A stretch of 64,000 nucleotides of DNA, from positions 33,904 through 97,903 of the forward strand of contig NZ_AQQU01000011.1 in assembly GCF_002210105.1 (NCBI RefSeq), given 5' to 3'. Both the position numbers and the translations under genes were made by a program. Position 1 is the stretch's first letter; every line of letters begins with the position of its first letter. The stretch is from Oceanicola sp. 22II-s10i (GTDB taxonomy: Bacteria; Pseudomonadota; Alphaproteobacteria; Rhodobacterales; Rhodobacteraceae). A model generated the notes under the pieces. It had not been told where the DNA came from. It ran no database searches and worked only from the letters and a program-made list of their open reading frames with translations. Below, in pieces: positions 16,179 through 24,946 of the stretch.

Positions 16179-16703
16179 ATGAGCCGGATTTTCGGCCCCG
16201 TCCGACAACTCGGATTCGTCGTCCACGACATGGAGGCGGCGATGCACCACTGGAGCCGGACCCTCGGGATTGGCCCCTTCTTCTACTTCCCCACCGTGGT
16301 GATGGACGACTTCCAGCATCGCGGCACGCCGCAGCAGATCGAGCTGGGGATCGCGCTGGCCAATGACGGCGAGATGCAGATCGAACTGATCCAGCAGACG
16401 AACAGCGCGCCCTCCGCCTACCTCGAACACATCGCGGCGCATGGCCAAGCCATGCACCATACCTCGGCCTGGACCACGGATTTCGACGGCGACATGGCGC
16501 GGATCCTCGAGGCCGGGCACACCGTCCTGCAATCCGGCCGGATCGGGGACAACCGCTTCGCCTATTTCGAGACGCAGGGCGACTATCCCTCGACCACGAT
16601 GGAGCTCTACGACGTCACCGGGCGTCCGACGCGGCTGAACGACAAGGTCCGCGACGCCGCCCGTGACTGGGATGGCGGCGACCACGTCGTCCGGTTCGGG
16701 TGA
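16179..16703 (+). CDS. VOC-superfamily (glyoxalase/dioxygenase fold) protein
   Basis: About 174 residues starting MSRIFGPVRQLGFVVHDMEA; ATG 16179 is chosen because AAGGA lies 8 bases upstream, though ATG 16173 is close. Paired beta-alpha-beta modules are visible: His in QLGFVVHDME, Glu in EMQIELIQQ, a second His near HTSAWTTDFDG, and Glu in TTMELYDVTG, compatible with a metal site as in methylmalonyl-CoA epimerase or glyoxalase. Followed 10 bases later by acoC. It may isomerise or cleave the substrate of the aco complex; no specific function recognised. Confidence 0.8.
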   Translation: MSRIFGPVRQLGFVVHDMEAAMHHWSRTLGIGPFFYFPTVVMDDFQHRGTPQQIELGIALANDGEMQIELIQQTNSAPSAYLEHIAAHGQAMHHTSAWTTDFDGDMARILEAGHTVLQSGRIGDNRFAYFETQGDYPSTTMELYDVTGRPTRLNDKVRDAARDWDGGDHVVRFG

Positions 16704-16713
16704 GGGCGGGGCT

Positions 16714-17814
16714 ATGACGATCAAGGCCATACGCATGCCGAAATGGGGCCTCGCCATGGAGGAAGGCACCATCATCGAGTGGATCGTGCAGGAAGGCGAT
16801 GACATCGCCGAGGGCGACGAACTGATGGACATCGAGACCACCAAGATCACCAATGTGCTGGAGGCGACGAATTCCGGACGCCTCGCGCGGATCGTGGCGG
16901 GCGCGGGCGAGGTGATGCCGGTCGGCGCGCTGATCGGCGTACTGACCGAGGGCGAGGTGCCCGAGGCCGAGATCGACGCCTTCATCGCAGCCAGCCCCGC
17001 GACCGTGGTCGAAGAGGACGAGGCGGGCGAGGGCGACGCGCTGGCCGTGGAGACGATCGAGGCCGGGGGGCGCAGGCTGAACGTCGCGACCGCCGGGTCG
17101 GGCCGGCCGTTGGTGCTGATCCACGGGTTTTCCGGGGACTTCAACAACTGGCTCTTCACGATCGAGGACCTCAAGGGATCGGCGCGGATCGTCGCGCCGG
17201 ACCTGCCGGGTCACGGTGCGTCCGAAAAGGACGTGGGTGACGGATCGCTCGGCGAGATGTCCGACGCGCTGGCCGCAATGCTGCGGCACATGGACATCGC
17301 GGACGCCGTGGTCGTCGGACATTCGCTCGGCGCTGCCGTGGCAATGTGCATGGCGCTGGATCATCCGGCGCTGGTGGCGCGGCTCGGGCTGGTCTGTCCG
17401 GCAGGGTTGCCCGGCGGGACGCTGAACGACGATTTCCTGAGGGCGATCGTCGAGGCGGAAAAGACCCGCGACGTGAAGAAGGCGCTGCTGCTGCTGGTCC
17501 GGGATCCCGACACGGTCAGCCGCGACATGGTCGATGGCGTGACCCGCGCGATCCGTCTGGACGGCGCGCAGGCGGCGCTTGGCCGGATCCGCGCGCGGAT
17601 GCTGGAGGGCGACGATTTCGCCGACCTGCAGGCGCGGCTGAAGGACCTGCCGCCGGCCGTGGTCATCGCCAGCCCTCATGACGCCATCGTCGGCACGCCG
17701 GACGCCGGTGCGCTGCCCGCCGGATGGACGCTCCACCACATCGACGCCGCCGGACACCTGCCGCACCTCGAAGCGGCGGCCGAGGTCAACGCGCTGCTGC
17801 GCGAGCTGCTCTGA
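16714..17814 (+). CDS. acoC: Acetoin dehydrogenase E2-like protein: lipoyl domain fused to alpha/beta hydrolase
   Basis: 366 residues. Residues 1-80 form a lipoyl domain with the attachment lysine at about K44 (DIETTKITNVLEA). From about 118 an alpha/beta-hydrolase fold follows: LVLIHGFSGDFNNW (oxyanion turn), nucleophile elbow VVVGHSLGAAVAMCMA with Ser204, and a final His in DAAGHLPHLE. There is no H-x3-D motif of ordinary 2-oxoacid E2 catalytic domains; the lipoyl-hydrolase architecture is that of AcoC of acetoin dehydrogenase. It carries the acyl group made by AcoA/AcoB to CoA. acoA follows 9 bases later. Confidence 0.87.
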   Translation: MTIKAIRMPKWGLAMEEGTIIEWIVQEGDDIAEGDELMDIETTKITNVLEATNSGRLARIVAGAGEVMPVGALIGVLTEGEVPEAEIDAFIAASPATVVEEDEAGEGDALAVETIEAGGRRLNVATAGSGRPLVLIHGFSGDFNNWLFTIEDLKGSARIVAPDLPGHGASEKDVGDGSLGEMSDALAAMLRHMDIADAVVVGHSLGAAVAMCMALDHPALVARLGLVCPAGLPGGTLNDDFLRAIVEAEKTRDVKKALLLLVRDPDTVSRDMVDGVTRAIRLDGAQAALGRIRARMLEGDDFADLQARLKDLPPAVVIASPHDAIVGTPDAGALPAGWTLHHIDAAGHLPHLEAAAEVNALLRELL

Positions 17815-17823
17815 GAGGACATC

Positions 17824-18789
17824 ATGCAACTCAGCCGAGACGACCTGAAACGCGCCTATACAGCCATGTTCACCATCCGCGCCTTCGAGGAGCGGGTCGA
17901 AAAGGAATTCGCCGACGGCACGATCCCCGGCTTCGCCCATGTCTACCTCGGGCAGGAGGCGTCGGGGGTGGGGGTCTGTTTCGACCTGACCGACGATGAC
18001 TGGATCGGGTCGACCCACCGGGGCCACGGTCACTGCATCGCCAAGGGCTGCGAGATCGAGGGCATGTTCCTCGAAATCATGGGGCGCGAGGGCGGCATCT
18101 GCGGCGGCAAGGGCGGGTCGATGCATATCGCCGACATGGACAAGGGAATGCTGGGAGCGAACGCCATCGTCGGTGGCAGCCCGCCGCTGGCCGTCGGCGC
18201 GGCGCTGACGCAGAAGCTGCGCGGCACGGACCGGGTCGCGGTCGCCTTCTCGGGCGACGGCGCGTCGAACCAGGGCACCACGCTCGAAGCGATGAACATG
18301 GCGGTGATCCTGAAGGTCCCGATGATCTTCGTGTTCGAGAACAACGGCTATGGCGAATTCACCGCCTCGGACTACTCGGTCGGCGCGGCGTCGCTGGCCG
18401 ACCGTGCGGCGGCGTTCGGCATGCCCGCGCAGACCGTGGACGGGGCGGATTTCTTCGCCGTCCATGCGGCGATGCGAGACGCGCTGGAACATGCGCGGTC
18501 GGGGCGGGGGCCCTACACGCTGGAAACGCGGTGCTCGCGCTTCCTCGGCCACTTCGTCGGCGATCCGCAGAAGTATCGCGGCCCCGAGGAACTGGCCGAG
18601 GCGCGGGCGAACGATCCGATCTCGCGGTTCCGCGATAGGGTGGGCGAGGCCGCGCTGCTGGACATGGCCGAACTGGACGAGATCGAGAGCGCGGTGCGCG
18701 CGCGGGTGGACGCCGCCGCCGCAGCCGCACGTGAGGCGCCGATGCCGTCGCTCGCCACGCTCGAAACTGATGTTTACGTGAAATACTGA
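17824..18789 (+). CDS. acoA: Acetoin-dehydrogenase-type E1 component, alpha subunit
   Basis: 321 residues of the ThDP-dependent 2-oxoacid/acetoin dehydrogenase alpha family: AYTAMFTIRAFEERVEKEFA at the start, GHGHCIAKGCEI, and the ThDP motif VAFSGDGASNQGTTLEAMNM to FVFENNGYGEF. GGKGGSMHIADMDKGMLGAN precedes the active site as in AcoA. Preceded by GAGAGGA. Acts with AcoB as E1 of the complex; its natural substrate may be acetoin or a related alpha-hydroxyketone. Confidence 0.88.
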   Translation: MQLSRDDLKRAYTAMFTIRAFEERVEKEFADGTIPGFAHVYLGQEASGVGVCFDLTDDDWIGSTHRGHGHCIAKGCEIEGMFLEIMGREGGICGGKGGSMHIADMDKGMLGANAIVGGSPPLAVGAALTQKLRGTDRVAVAFSGDGASNQGTTLEAMNMAVILKVPMIFVFENNGYGEFTASDYSVGAASLADRAAAFGMPAQTVDGADFFAVHAAMRDALEHARSGRGPYTLETRCSRFLGHFVGDPQKYRGPEELAEARANDPISRFRDRVGEAALLDMAELDEIESAVRARVDAAAAAAREAPMPSLATLETDVYVKY

Positions 18790-18798
18790 GGGGCAGGG

Positions 18799-19800
18799 AT
18801 GGCAAGGATTTCCTACCGCAAGGCGATCAACCAGGCGCTGGAGCAGGAGATGGCCCGCGACCCGAACGTGATCCTGATGGGGATCGACGTGGGCGGCGGC
18901 TCCGGCGGGTCGGGCGATGTCGGCTCGGTCGGCGGGGTGATGGGCGTGACGAAGGGGCTCTATCCCAGGTTCGGCCCGGATCGCGTGATCGACACGCCAA
19001 TCTCGGAAAGCGCGATCATCGGCGCGGCGGCGGGGGCTGCCGTCACCGGCATGCGCCCGGTGGCCGAGTTGATGTTCGTCGACTTCCTCGGCGTCTGCCT
19101 CGACCAGATTTACAACCAGGCGGCCAAGTTCCGCTACATGTTCGGCGGCAAGGCCCGTACGCCGCTGGTGATCCGCACCATGGGCGGGGCCGGGATGCGG
19201 GCGGGGGCGCAGCACAGCCAAATGCTGCATCCGATCCTGACGATGATACCGGGGCTCAAGGTCGTGATGCCCTCCAGCCCCTACGACGCCAAGGGACTGC
19301 TGATCCGGGCGATCCGGGACGACGATCCCGTCGTGTTCCTCGAATCAAAGGCGCTCTACGACATGAAGGGCGAGGTGCCCGAAGAGGCCTACGAGATCCC
19401 CTTCGGCGAGGCGAACTGGCTGCGCGAAGGGCCGGACGCGACCATTGTCGCCTTCGGGGCCATGGTGCCGCGCGCGATGCAGGCGGCGGATGCGCTGGCA
19501 AAGGACGGGGTCCGCGTTACCGTGCTCGACCCGCGCACGACCTCGCCGTTGGACGAGGACGCCATCCTCGAAAGCGTCGAGGACACCGGCCGCCTGATCG
19601 TCGTCGATGAAAGCCCGCCGCGCTGTTCGCTCGCGGCCGACGTGGCCGCGCTGGCCGCCAGCCGGGCCTTCGGTGCGCTGAAGGCACCGGTCGGCATGGT
19701 CACATGCCCCCACACCCCGGTGCCCTTCGCGCCGAACCTCGAGGACGCCTATATGCCCAGCGTCGAACGGATCGTCGCGGCGGTGCAGGCCACGCTCTGA
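18799..19800 (+). CDS. acoB: Acetoin-dehydrogenase-type E1 component, beta subunit
   Basis: 333 residues of the transketolase-like beta family: ISYRKAINQALEQEMARDPN at the start, the conserved VIDTPISESAIIGAAAGAAV with the cofactor-activating Glu, then GARTPLVIRTMGG-type segments (here KARTPLVIRTMGGAGMRAGA) and AQHSQMLHPILTMIPGLKVV. The C-terminal PHTPVPFAPNLEDAYMPSVE is typical of AcoB and PDH beta. Last gene of the cluster; a strong terminator follows. No lipoamide dehydrogenase (E3) gene is present in the window, so E3 must be supplied elsewhere. Confidence 0.88.
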   Translation: MARISYRKAINQALEQEMARDPNVILMGIDVGGGSGGSGDVGSVGGVMGVTKGLYPRFGPDRVIDTPISESAIIGAAAGAAVTGMRPVAELMFVDFLGVCLDQIYNQAAKFRYMFGGKARTPLVIRTMGGAGMRAGAQHSQMLHPILTMIPGLKVVMPSSPYDAKGLLIRAIRDDDPVVFLESKALYDMKGEVPEEAYEIPFGEANWLREGPDATIVAFGAMVPRAMQAADALAKDGVRVTVLDPRTTSPLDEDAILESVEDTGRLIVVDESPPRCSLAADVAALAASRAFGALKAPVGMVTCPHTPVPFAPNLEDAYMPSVERIVAAVQATL

Positions 19801-19824
19801 TCCGCCTGTCCTCCCGCAGGCGGA
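19801..19824. terminator. Stem-loop immediately after acoB
   Basis: 8-bp perfect arms TCCGCCTG and CAGGCGGA with an 8-base loop directly after the acoB stop. No T-run; it stacks just before the stronger hairpin at 19828-19862 and may act as a 3'-end stabiliser rather than a terminator. Confidence 0.4.
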
Positions 19825-19827
19825 CGG

Positions 19828-19862
19828 AAAACCCCGCCGAGGTTCTGCCTCGGCGGGGTTTT
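19828..19862. terminator. Bidirectional intrinsic terminator between acoB and dctM
   Basis: A 15-bp perfect stem AAAACCCCGCCGAGG / CCTCGGCGGGGTTTT with a 5-base loop, ending in T-runs on both strands. It separates the plus-strand aco genes from the minus-strand TRAP genes and should terminate both. Confidence 0.85.
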
Positions 19863-19904
19863 CATCTGGCCATCGCGGACCGGGCCGGGGGAAATTGCCC
19901 GGCG

Positions 19905-21206
19905 CTAGATCAGCACCAGCGCGATGTCGTTGAACGCGACCAGCAGGGCGATGATCACCAGCTCTACCAGAACGAAGGGGATCGCGCCCCGGAACGCCTG
20001 CATGATGTCGATCTCGGGCACCGTGTTCTTGACCACGAAGATGTTCAGCCCGACCGGCGGGGTGATCGCCCCGATCTCGGCGCACTTGGTCACCAGGATG
20101 CCGAACAGGATCGGGTCGATCCCCGCATCCAGCACCACCGGAAAGATGATCGGCAGGGTCAGCAGCATCATCGTGATCGCATCGACGAAGAAGCCGAGGA
20201 ACAGGTAGGGCACCAGCAACAGCAGCGTCAGCTGCCACACCGGCAGATCGAACTGCGTCAGCCAGAGCGTCAGTTGCTGCGGCACCTGCGTCGTCGTCAG
20301 GGCCAGCCCGAAGAACCCCGCGCCGATGATCAGCAGGAACACGCTGGAGGTGGTCACGCCGGTGTCCACCAGCCCGCGCCAGATGATCGCCCGGCGGTTG
20401 CCGCCCCTGAGCAGGACGATCAGCACCGCGCCCGCCGCGCCGAAGGCCGCCGCCTCGGTCGCCGTTCCGATCCCGAGGTAGATCGTGCCCATGACGACGA
20501 GGAAGAGAAAGATCACTTCCCAGCAGTCGAAGGTCGCCCGGACCTTCTCGGCCACCGAATAGCGCTGCCCCTTCAGGTTGGGACCGGCGCCCGGCACCAG
20601 TTTGACCCAGCCGAACAGCAGGATCGCGTAGAGCGCGGCGGTCAGCAGCCCCGGCACGATGCCGGCGAGGAACAGGTCGGGGACCGAGGTTTCGGTCGCG
20701 ATGGCGTAGACGATGAGCAGGCCCGACGGCGGGATCAGCACGCCGAGCGTGCCGGCCGCCGCGACGCTGCCCGCGCTGATCGCCTGCGAATAGCCTTCCT
20801 TCAGCATGCGCGGCACCGCGACCTGCGCCACCGTCGCCGAGGTGGCGAGGCTGGAGCCCGAGACGGCGGCGAAGCCCGCGCAGGCGAAGACGGTCGAAAT
20901 GGCCATGCCGCCGGGCAGGGCGCCGACCCAGACCCGTGCGCTGTCGAAGGCCCTGTGCGCGATGCCCGCCGAGAAACTCATGTGACCCATGAAAAGGAAC
21001 AGCGGCAGCACCACGTAGGCGAGGTTTGCCGAGGCCGAGTAGGGGAAGGTCGAGACGAGGAATTCCGTCGCGATCCAGGGCCGCGTCAGCATCAGCCCGA
21101 TCAGGCCGGCGGTCAGCAGCGAATAGGCGATCGGCACGCCGATGAAGAGCAGCACGAGCATGCCGCCAAGCAGGCCGAAGCCCAGTCCGAGGTCGATGGA
21201 TTGCAT
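19905..21206 (-). CDS. dctM: TRAP transporter large membrane subunit (DctM)
   Basis: 433 residues, about 12 membrane segments. FLFMGHMSFSAGIAHRAFDS and GGMAISTVFACAGFAAVSGS with SGLLIVYAIATETS are DctM-family signatures; the C-terminal NIFVVKNTVPEIDIMQAFRG is also typical. It forms the sodium-driven translocation unit with DctQ (13 bases upstream) for a carboxylate delivered by DctP. Intact here, although dctP upstream carries a stop codon. Confidence 0.92.
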   Translation of the reverse strand: MQSIDLGLGFGLLGGMLVLLFIGVPIAYSLLTAGLIGLMLTRPWIATEFLVSTFPYSASANLAYVVLPLFLFMGHMSFSAGIAHRAFDSARVWVGALPGGMAISTVFACAGFAAVSGSSLATSATVAQVAVPRMLKEGYSQAISAGSVAAAGTLGVLIPPSGLLIVYAIATETSVPDLFLAGIVPGLLTAALYAILLFGWVKLVPGAGPNLKGQRYSVAEKVRATFDCWEVIFLFLVVMGTIYLGIGTATEAAAFGAAGAVLIVLLRGGNRRAIIWRGLVDTGVTTSSVFLLIIGAGFFGLALTTTQVPQQLTLWLTQFDLPVWQLTLLLLVPYLFLGFFVDAITMMLLTLPIIFPVVLDAGIDPILFGILVTKCAEIGAITPPVGLNIFVVKNTVPEIDIMQAFRGAIPFVLVELVIIALLVAFNDIALVLI

Positions 21207-21219
21207 TGTGTCGTCCGTC

Positions 21220-21744
21220 TCAGAGTGAGCCGCTGTGATCCGGCAGACCGGATTTCATCCGGTCATGGCCCCAGATCACGGTGCCGATCAGATCGCTCAG
21301 GATCTGCAGGGTCAGCAGGGCGAGCCCGATGGCGAGGATGATCCGCTCCGGCCAGATCGGCCAGGCGTGGACGCCGAACGAGATTTCGCCGCGGTCGGTT
21401 GCGGTCACGGCATAGCCTGCCGTCAGCCAGGCTATGATGCCGATGCCAACGACCGCGATCAGCAGCGAAAGAACCCGCTGCGCGCGCTTCATACGCGGGG
21501 GCATCAGGTCGACCAGCACGGTCACCTGGAAGTTGGAATCCGTCGCCTGCGCACCGGCCATGCCGAGGAAGACCTTGATGATCAGCAGCATCACGCTGAT
21601 CTCGGTCGCCAGCGGCAGCGGCGCGGCAAAGAAGGCGCGGCCGACCACGTCGGTGATGATGACCACCATCATCGCCCCGGTCGCAAGACCGCTGAGCGAA
21701 CCGATGACGATGCTGATCCGGGACATCGCGATGAAGAACTTCAT
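21220..21744 (-). CDS. dctQ: TRAP transporter small membrane subunit (DctQ)
   Basis: 174 residues with four membrane spans, the DctQ pattern: VVIITDVVGRAFFAAPLPLA in span 2, then EISVMLLIIKVFLGMAGAQA before NFQVTVLVDLMPPRMKRAQR. Couples with DctM in the inner membrane. Gap of 68 bases from dctP upstream and 13 bases to dctM downstream, in the usual P-Q-M order. Confidence 0.9.
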   Translation of the reverse strand: MKFFIAMSRISIVIGSLSGLATGAMMVVIITDVVGRAFFAAPLPLATEISVMLLIIKVFLGMAGAQATDSNFQVTVLVDLMPPRMKRAQRVLSLLIAVVGIGIIAWLTAGYAVTATDRGEISFGVHAWPIWPERIILAIGLALLTLQILSDLIGTVIWGHDRMKSGLPDHSGSL

Positions 21745-21812
21745 TGGACCGCTTTTCGTTTGCAGGACAGGTGGGCCACGGCGGATGCCGCCGTGGCCGT
21801 TCGAAATGCGGC

Positions 21813-22907
21813 TCAGTTGCCGCCCTTCATCTTGACGTAGGTCGCGAGGCCCGGCGTGTAGACCGCGTCGGCCTCGTACTTGCCGACCAGCTCGACGAAC
21901 TGGTCATAGAGCTCGCCGCCCTTGTCGGTCACGGCCGATGCGGTCTCGATGAACTTCTCGCGCATCAGCGGGCCCATGACCTCTTTCCACGCGGCGGCTT
22001 CCTCGTCCGTGGCCAGGATCACCTCGATGTCCCCCGCCTCGTCGATGAAGCGCTGCGCGGCCTTGGCCATCGCATCGTTGATCAGCTCGACATACTTGCC
22101 GGGGATCTCGGCGGCGACGGCGTCGATGACGGCTTTCTGCTCGTCACTCAGCCGGTCGTAGGAGGACTGGTTGAAGGAGGCGATGGAGACCGAGTTGATC
22201 CCCAGACGTCCCGCGTCCGAAGCATAGCCGACGACCTTGGGCACGCCGTTGTTGACCGCGCTGTCGAAGGGCGCGTTCGCCATGGCGTCCAGCGCCTCGC
22301 GGTTCACGGCCTCGACGGCGTCGGCGAAGCTCATCGGGACAGGCGAGCCGCCGCCGGCCTCGACGCCCCATGCGATCGCGGCCACGGCGCGGATACGCTT
22401 GCCGGCCATGTCCTCGGGCTTGCGGATCGGGAAGTTCCCCCAGATGCCGCCGTCGGGAAAGGGCAGCGCCCACATCATCTTGACCCCGTGGGACGAGAAT
22501 TCATTCTACAGGTCGGCGTTCGACTCGTAGAGATCCTTGAACGCGTAGACGACCGCATCCGCCTTTTCGGTGATCCACGGCAGGACCACGTTGGACAGGG
22601 GATATTCCTTGGGGTTGTAGGCCTGCGGCGTGGCGGTGGCGAAATCGACCGCCCCCTGGCTGAGGCCGGGATAAAGGTCCGGCGCCTTCATCAGCGCGCC
22701 GCCGGGATAGCGTTCGAACACGATGTCGCCGCCGCTGCGTTCCTCGACCTGGTCCATGAACCAGGTGTCGAGCGTGGTGGCGATGGACCGCTCCGAGATG
22801 TAGCCGGCATAGACCAGCTTGGTCTGCGCCATGGCTGCAGGCGCCAGGAGCGCCAGCGCGGCGGCACTTGCGCAAACGATATTTCTAAGCTTGAGATCGA
22901 ATTTCAT
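21813..22907 (-). pseudogene. dctP: TRAP substrate-binding protein (DctP) interrupted by an in-frame amber codon
   Basis: One frame runs from ATG 22907 to the stop at 21813, total about 364 codons, the normal DctP length, but TAG at 22508-22506 (codon 134) interrupts it. Before it: a signal peptide (IVCASAAALALLAPAAMAQ) and FERYPGGALMKAPDLYPGLS. After it: WALPFPDGGIWGNFPIRKPE and further DctP-like sequence with no loss of frame. Both halves are well preserved, so the change is recent, a sequencing error, or suppressed in vivo. ATG 22478 after the stop has no ribosome site and would lack a signal peptide. A periplasmic carboxylate-binding role is inferred from family. Confidence 0.85.
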
Positions 22908-23172
22908 TATGTCCTCCCTTCCCGGCCATTCCAGCCGGGCCGCTGCCCGCTGGTGTCTCTGGCCGCAAGATGGTCGCCGGGGGACGATCTTGCGGTGAAT
23001 ATCCCAATTATCACGCGGTTTCGTGTCATCTCAAATGAACTGTGTTCAATCCGCGGATCACGTGCCGGGTATGCCCCGTCGCCCCGTGCAGATTGGTCGA
23101 AGGGGAGCCTTTCCCATTGCGTGCCGGTTAGTGTAATCGTTTCCGCAATTCGTTCAGCCAAGGGAGGGGCCT

Positions 23173-23934
23173 ATGCCACATATGGACAGCACACGCTTTG
23201 CAGGACGGGTGGCAGTCGTGACCGGCGGGAACCGCGGCATCGGGCTGGAAATCGCGCGTCAGCTGGCCGAAGGCGGTGCGCGCGTGGCGATCTGGGCGCG
23301 GGACACGGATCGCATGGACGCGGCCGCGGCCGAGCTTTCGACCCTGACCGAAGTGCAGTGTGTCCGCGCGGACGTCGCGTCAGAGGCCGATGTGCGGGCC
23401 GCGGCGGATGCAACGCTGGGGCTGTTCGGCAAGGTCGACATCCTTGTCAACAACGCGGGCATCCTCGGCCCCAGTGCGCCGGTCGGCAGCTATTCAACTG
23501 CTGACTTCGCGCAGGTGATGCAGGTGAACCTGATGGGCACGTTCCACTGCTGTTCGGCGCTCGTGCCCGCAATGAAGGCCGCCGGATACGGGCGGATCGT
23601 GACCCTGTCGTCGGCCTCCGGCAAGGACGGCAATCCCTTCGTCTCGGGCTATTCCTGCTCCAAGGCCGCGCAGATCGCCTTTACCAAGGCGCTGGCCAAG
23701 GAGGTGGCGACCGATGGTATCCTCGTCAACGCGGTCACTCCCTCGGCCAGCCCCACCGACATTTTCGGCGATTTGGACGAGGCACTGACCCGCGCCCTGC
23801 TGAGCCGTGTGCCCATGGGCCGGTTCGTCCAACCGCATGAGATCGCCAAGATGGTCTGCTGGCTGTGCAGCGACGACTGCTCATTTTCGACCGGTGCGAC
23901 GTTCGACATTACCGGCGGGCGGACGACGTTCTGA
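23173..23934 (+). CDS. SDR-family oxidoreductase
   Basis: 253 residues, classical SDR: VAVVTGGNRGIGLEIARQLA, Arg-rich after beta-2 (IWARDTDRM, suggesting NADPH use), NNAGILGPSAPVGS, catalytic Ser in TLSSASGKDG, Tyr-x3-Lys in GYSCSKAAQIAF, C-terminal FSTGATFDITGG. ATG 23173 follows GGGAGGGG. Divergent from the TRAP transporter genes and convergent with the dpp operon. Resembles FabG-like 3-ketoacyl reductases; the substrate is unknown. Confidence 0.88.
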   Translation: MPHMDSTRFAGRVAVVTGGNRGIGLEIARQLAEGGARVAIWARDTDRMDAAAAELSTLTEVQCVRADVASEADVRAAADATLGLFGKVDILVNNAGILGPSAPVGSYSTADFAQVMQVNLMGTFHCCSALVPAMKAAGYGRIVTLSSASGKDGNPFVSGYSCSKAAQIAFTKALAKEVATDGILVNAVTPSASPTDIFGDLDEALTRALLSRVPMGRFVQPHEIAKMVCWLCSDDCSFSTGATFDITGGRTTF

Positions 23935-23950
23935 CGGTGTCAGTCCCGCT

Positions 23951-24946
23951 CTAGATGTCCGCGCCTGCGTGGTGGCAGGCCACGAGGCCGCCGTCGCTGC
24001 CGGATGCGGAGAGCGTGGGCTCGACGCGGGCGCAGACGTCCGTGGCGGCCGGACAACGGGTGTGGAACCGGCACCCGGCAGGCGGGGCGAGCGGCGAGGG
24101 CAGGTCGCCCTTCAGGACGATCCGCCGGCGGGCGCGCTCGATGCGGGGGTCCGGGCGCGGGATCGCGGACAGCAGCGACTTGGTGTAGGGGTGCATCGGG
24201 CGCGAGAAGAGCACGTCGACCGGCGCCTGTTCGACGATCTTTCCCAGATACATCACCGCCACCCGGTGCGAGATGTGGCGCACCACGCCAAGGTCGTGTG
24301 CGATGAACAGGTAGGCACAGCCCAGCTCGGCCTGCAGGTCTTCCAGCAGGTTCAGCACGCCCGCCTGGATCGAGACATCGAGCGCCGAGACCGGTTCGTC
24401 CAGCACCACCAGTTTCGGCCTGAGCGCCAGCGCGCGGGCGATTCCGATCCGTTGCCGCTGACCGCCGGACAGTTCGAACGAGTAGCGCCCCGCAGTGTCT
24501 GCGGGCAGGCGGACCAGCTCGATCAGTTCGCGGATCCGGGCGTCCAGGGCGGCGCGGTCGAGCGCGGCCAGTCGCAACCCTTCGGCGAGGATCTGGCGGA
24601 TCGTCATCCGGGGATGCAGCGAGGCCATCGGGTCCTGGAACACGATCTGCATGTCGCGCCTGAGCTGGCGCAGGGCGTCGGGGCCGGCCCCGGTCACGTC
24701 CCGGCCGGACAGTGTCACCTTGCCCGAGGTCGGTTCGATCAGCCTGAGGATCGAGCGGCCAAGGGTGGACTTGCCGCAGCCGGATTCGCCGACCAGTCCG
24801 AAGGTCTCTCCCGGCCGGATGTCGAAGCTGATGCCCGACACCGCCTGAACTGCCCCAGTGGTCCGCCCGAGGATGCCGGTGCGGAGCGGGAATTCCTTTG
24901 TCAGGTCGCGGACTGTCAGGACGGGGGTGTCGGGGTCAACGCTCAC
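23951..24946 (-). CDS. dppF: Peptide/opine-type ABC transporter ATPase (DppF/OppF)
   Basis: 331 residues. Walker [21 protein letters not shown], signature [20 protein letters not shown], Walker [15 protein letters not shown], switch [13 protein letters not shown]. The C-terminal oligo_HPY extension has the cysteine-rich motif [14 protein letters not shown]. Last gene of the operon starting at 31514; it overlaps the AroE-like gene by 4 bases. Powers the importer with DppD. Confidence 0.92.
   Translation of the reverse strand: MSVDPDTPVLTVRDLTKEFPLRTGILGRTTGAVQAVSGISFDIRPGETFGLVGESGCGKSTLGRSILRLIEPTSGKVTLSGRDVTGAGPDALRQLRRDMQIVFQDPMASLHPRMTIRQILAEGLRLAALDRAALDARIRELIELVRLPADTAGRYSFELSGGQRQRIGIARALALRPKLVVLDEPVSALDVSIQAGVLNLLEDLQAELGCAYLFIAHDLGVVRHISHRVAVMYLGKIVEQAPVDVLFSRPMHPYTKSLLSAIPRPDPRIERARRRIVLKGDLPSPLAPPAGCRFHTRCPAATDVCARVEPTLSASGSDGGLVACHHAGADI

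Noticed and set aside
16615..19230. 871-codon minus-strand open frame opposite acoC/acoA/acoB
   Set aside because: Covers three well-supported genes and is rich in His/Arg/Asp with no domain; shadow frame.
22144..22478. Second half of dctP as an independent gene starting at ATG 22478
   Set aside because: No ribosome site or signal peptide, and it is in frame with the first half; better read as one interrupted gene.
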